From: Nitrospiraceae bacterium
GTDB lineage: Bacteria; Nitrospirota; Thermodesulfovibrionia; Thermodesulfovibrionales; UBA9159
Direction of reading: 5' to 3'
Length of the DNA stretch: 17,979 bases
Assembly (NCBI GenBank): GCA_003453735.1
Contig: DMNE01000229.1
Span: forward strand, 22,317-40,295
A model generated the notes under the pieces. That model saw nothing but the letters and a program-made list of their open reading frames with translations. It was not told where the DNA came from and made no database searches. Made by a program: the position numbers and the translations under genes. Of this stretch, positions 15,819 through 17,979 are shown piece after piece (position 1 is the first letter of the stretch; each line of letters begins with the position of its first letter).

Positions 15819-16055
15819 TCACTCCACGATATCCCCCTCCACGAGTTCTACATCAACTCCCTGTTCCTTTAGGTATTGGATGCCTTTGCCGAGATTTTCG
15901 TCTGACCCTTCCAGTTCGAGCACCATCTCACCAACTGTCTCGGTCACCCTTGCCCTCCTGATGTTGGGCATTACATCAAATTTCTTTGCCATGGCAAAGA
16001 TAACAGGCTCTTTAATGAGATGCTGGGGGAACGTCAATTTCACACGTGTTTTCAT
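15819..16055 (-). CDS. NIL-domain protein
   Basis: The 78-residue protein is a stand-alone NIL domain, the ferredoxin-like fold also found at the C-terminus of MetN ABC ATPases. Its pattern is VKLTFPQHLIKEPVIFAMAKKFDVMPNIRRARV, then GEMVLELEG and AIxYLKEQGVDVE-like (here GIQYLKEQGVDVELVE). Stand-alone NIL proteins occur next to homocysteine and methionine biosynthesis genes in anaerobic bacteria and methanogens, where they support sulfur incorporation. There are no cysteines or iron-sulfur motifs in this copy. AGGAGG lies about 4-5 bases before the ATG. It is downstream of the CysO-like carrier (78-base gap) and tightly coupled to the thrC remnant. Its precise role is inferred from neighbours. 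Confidence 0.85.
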   Translation of the reverse strand: MKTRVKLTFPQHLIKEPVIFAMAKKFDVMPNIRRARVTETVGEMVLELEGSDENLGKGIQYLKEQGVDVELVEGDIVE

Positions 16056-16133
16056 AAACCCTCCTCATGCAACGGTAGATAGCGGTATCACTCGCCATTA
16101 TCTATCAACAGACGTCAAAAGGCGGTCGGCTTA

Positions 16134-16409
16134 TTATTCGCCTCCGGCAATGGCAGGGACTATCGAAACCTCATCGCCATCCTTAACAGGGGTGTTCTCG
16201 GCATCGAGAAAGCGTATGTCTTCCTCGTTGACATACACATTCACAAACCTCCTCACCTTTCCTCCTTCCGAAATCCTCTCTGCAATGCCAGGAAATCTCT
16301 TGTCAAGGTCTTGAATGAGTCCGATGATTGTTCCGGGAACGCCTTCAACTTCCTCCTTCCCCTGCGTTAATCTCTGCAGTGGCGTCGGTATCCTCACTTT
16401 TACTGCCAT
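16134..16409 (-). CDS. CysO/ThiS/MoaD-like sulfur carrier protein with a C-terminal Gly-Gly-Glu
   Basis: The start is set at the ATG at 16409, preceded by AAAGGAGG with 6-base spacing; the open frame upstream (to 16451) has no such signal. The 91-residue ubiquitin-like protein strongly resembles the cysteine-synthesis carrier CysO: KVRIPTPLQRLTQG, RFVNVYVNEEDIRF, DGDEVSIVPAIAGG. Carriers of this type receive sulfur as a C-terminal thiocarboxylate on Gly-Gly and donate it to a PLP enzyme. Here one extra residue, Glu91, follows Gly-Gly, so it should need a protease step first, as reported for the Wolinella homocysteine carrier. No activating E1-like or JAMM protease gene is in the window. It lies between a ThrC-fold PLP enzyme and a NIL protein. 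Confidence 0.88.
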   Translation of the reverse strand: MAVKVRIPTPLQRLTQGKEEVEGVPGTIIGLIQDLDKRFPGIAERISEGGKVRRFVNVYVNEEDIRFLDAENTPVKDGDEVSIVPAIAGGE

Positions 16410-16469
16410 CACGTACCTCCTTTTCAGAGCAGCACGCCCCTCTGGAAGCAACGGGCTGCCGAATAGAAA

Positions 16470-17705
16470 CTAATGACCGATTTTCTTCAGCACCTCTTCA
16501 AAAAATGCCAGATTTGGTTTTATATAATGCGGAGACACCGTGTGTCCGTTCAGCGCCTCCTGAGTCTTGAGGCCGTTGCCGGTAATACAGATAACCGTGG
16601 TTTCATTCCTTCCGATCTTACCCGCCTCGATAAGCTTTCTTGTGCACGCCAAGGTAACACCGCCCGCGGTTTCGGCAAATATCCCCTCACTCTTTGCAAT
16701 CAATTTTATTCCTTTGATAATCTCCTCATCGGAAACATCCTCAGCAAATCCGCCGCTTTCCTCAACAATGCGGAGAGCGTAGTATCCGTCAGCAGGATTA
16801 CCAATGGCAAGGGATTTTGCAATGGTATCAGGCTTTACCGGCCGTATTGCATCGGTTCCCTGCTTAACAGCAGTGGATATGGGAGAACACCCGGTTGCCT
16901 GTGCAGCGAATACCTTTGTCCCAAGCTCCTTTATGATCCCTATCTCCTTAAATTCCTTGAATGACTTCCATATCTTGGTGAGAAGAGAGCCGCTCGCACA
17001 CGGCACAACCACATTGTCAGGCGCCATCCAGCCCAATTGCTCTATGATCTCGAATCCTTGCGTCTTTGATCCCTCGGCATAGAATGGCCTGATATTGATA
17101 TTCACGAATGCCCATTTGTACTTATTAGCAATCTCACTGCAGAGCCGGTTAACCTCATCATAGTTTCCATCGACCGCCACGACATGAGGTTCATAAACGA
17201 GGGATGCAACGATTTTACTCGGTTCAAGGGTTGCCGGTATAAAGACAAACCGTCGAAAGCCAGCCCTGGCGCCCTGAGCTGACACAGAATGGGCAAGATT
17301 CCCCGTCGAGGCACAAGCAACAGTATCAAACCCGAACTCCTTTGCCTTGGTGAGGGCGACCGCCACGACCCTGTCTTTGAAGGAAAGGGTCGGGTGCGCC
17401 ACCGTGTCATCCTTGATATACAATTCCTTAATACCGAGTTCTTTAGCGAGGTTATCAGCCTTAATGAGGGGGGTAAATCCCGACTGTAAGCCTACCTGCG
17501 GTTCTCCGTCTATAGGAAGTAGTTCCCGGTAGCGCCAAAGGTTTTTTGCCCTCTTTTCTATGTTTTTCCTCGTTAAAGCTTTTTTTATTTTCTTGTAATC
17601 ATAGACTACTTCCAGGGGGCCAAAACAGAATTCACAGACATATATAGGGTCGACAGGGTACTCCCTGCCGCATTCTCTGCACTTAAGACCATTTACATAT
17701 CCCAT
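16470..17705 (-). CDS. thrC: Threonine synthase, long form with N-terminal zinc ribbon (PLP enzyme)
   Basis: The 411-residue fold-type II PLP enzyme is expected to convert O-phosphohomoserine to threonine. A zinc ribbon occupies the first ~30 residues (Cys9, Cys12, Cys24, Cys27). The PLP lysine is Lys110 in HPTLSFKDRVV. CASTGNLAHSVSAQGARAG and VVPCASGSLLTKIW are the phosphate-binding and substrate loops, and a C-terminal ITGNGLKT is present. This form is typical of archaea and some anaerobic bacteria and differs from the deleted copy at 15512-15814. GGAGG precedes the ATG. It is followed by the CysO-like carrier, which raises the possibility that it also, or instead, makes homocysteine from O-phosphohomoserine. 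It is now the only intact thrC visible, so threonine synthesis probably depends on it. Confidence 0.9.
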   Translation of the reverse strand: MGYVNGLKCRECGREYPVDPIYVCEFCFGPLEVVYDYKKIKKALTRKNIEKRAKNLWRYRELLPIDGEPQVGLQSGFTPLIKADNLAKELGIKELYIKDDTVAHPTLSFKDRVVAVALTKAKEFGFDTVACASTGNLAHSVSAQGARAGFRRFVFIPATLEPSKIVASLVYEPHVVAVDGNYDEVNRLCSEIANKYKWAFVNINIRPFYAEGSKTQGFEIIEQLGWMAPDNVVVPCASGSLLTKIWKSFKEFKEIGIIKELGTKVFAAQATGCSPISTAVKQGTDAIRPVKPDTIAKSLAIGNPADGYYALRIVEESGGFAEDVSDEEIIKGIKLIAKSEGIFAETAGGVTLACTRKLIEAGKIGRNETTVICITGNGLKTQEALNGHTVSPHYIKPNLAFFEEVLKKIGH

Positions 17706-17979
17706 GTCCCCTCCTCCCCTATTCGATGATTCGGCTTGTTAAAAAGATCTTATTACGTTGGAAAAAGTATTTTACTCTAAAGGAGAGACAAAATTAAACA
17801 GTTACTTTACAATGGGGATTCGAGAAATAGCATTTTGGAAGCCTGTGGCGCCCGAGCACACTGCGTAGCCGAATTGGGAAGATGCTGATTTCTCATCCTT
17901 CGAGCCTCTTTTGTCTTATCGGGCGTCAATATGGAGTGGTTTTCCGGAAGACCCTAGCAGTGCATGCAGCGCACAGGCG
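17706..17979. other. Region upstream of the thrC operon to the window edge
   Basis: The 274 bases upstream of thrC carry no ORF I can support. AT-rich sequence at 17740-17800 probably contains the operon promoter. The best pair on the minus strand, TTTAAT and TAAAAT spaced by 18, is weak. Beyond about 17815 the base composition becomes more GC-rich and short frames run to the edge on both strands. This could be the end of a neighbouring gene or degenerate sequence, but no protein family is recognisable. Confidence 0.35.

Noticed and set aside
16055..16133. Inverted repeat GATAG...CTATC between the NIL and carrier genes
   Set aside because: Only a 5-base stem with mismatches inside; too weak to call a terminator or attenuator.
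17815..17979. Possible gene fragment or insertion-sequence end at the right edge
   Set aside because: Short frames exist on both strands, but no residue pattern of a transposase or other family could be recognised, and no inverted repeat is visible.

Overview
The window is an ordinary-looking chromosomal segment of moderate GC content from a motile Gram-negative bacterium. The gene complement suggests a Nitrospirota or deltaproteobacterial-type anaerobe. The clues are the CysO-like carrier / NIL protein / long threonine synthase cluster, the apgM-type 'proposed homoserine kinase' beside lysC and cimA, a MetE-core-like zinc enzyme, a PilZ protein and a chemoreceptor. The taxonomic call is inference; there is no rRNA gene here. 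I see no CRISPR array, tRNA or complete insertion sequence.

Layout. Positions 1-2186 (minus) hold the N-terminal two thirds of DnaE, the replicative polymerase, running off the left edge. Positions 2490-5692 (plus) hold sensory or unknown genes: an orphan GAF/histidine-kinase-like protein with a degenerate ATP lid, a two-helix membrane protein, a 72-residue orphan, and a protein with a Tudor/CarD-like N-terminus. Positions 5960-9308 (plus) hold a transmembrane chemoreceptor followed by a solo PhnD-type periplasmic binding protein. Positions 9485-11146 (minus) hold a small P-loop kinase-like protein and a MetE-core-like zinc enzyme. Positions 11256-17705 (minus, except one gene) hold an aspartate-family amino acid cluster. 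In transcription order it is: long-form thrC, CysO/ThiS-like sulfur carrier, NIL-domain protein, a remnant of a second thrC, apgM-like proposed homoserine kinase, [a PilZ gene on the plus strand], lysC, and a truncated cimA.

Function. LysC makes aspartyl phosphate, the apgM-like protein may phosphorylate homoserine, and ThrC converts O-phosphohomoserine to threonine. The carrier and NIL protein point to sulfur incorporation into homocysteine or cysteine. CimA would open the citramalate route to isoleucine.

Most notable: this operon is visibly decaying. One thrC copy survives only as its first 82 codons joined to what looks like its last 17 codons, still coupled to apgM. cimA stops just after its metal-binding HVHND motif, with no C-terminal remainder in any frame downstream. 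Both look like deletions rather than point frameshifts. The CysO-like carrier ends Gly-Gly-Glu, so it should need C-terminal processing before it could carry sulfur. No wholly new defence or mobile system is evident. The best candidates for new biology are the ThrC/CysO/NIL sulfur cluster and the orphan kinase-like locus at 2490-4921.
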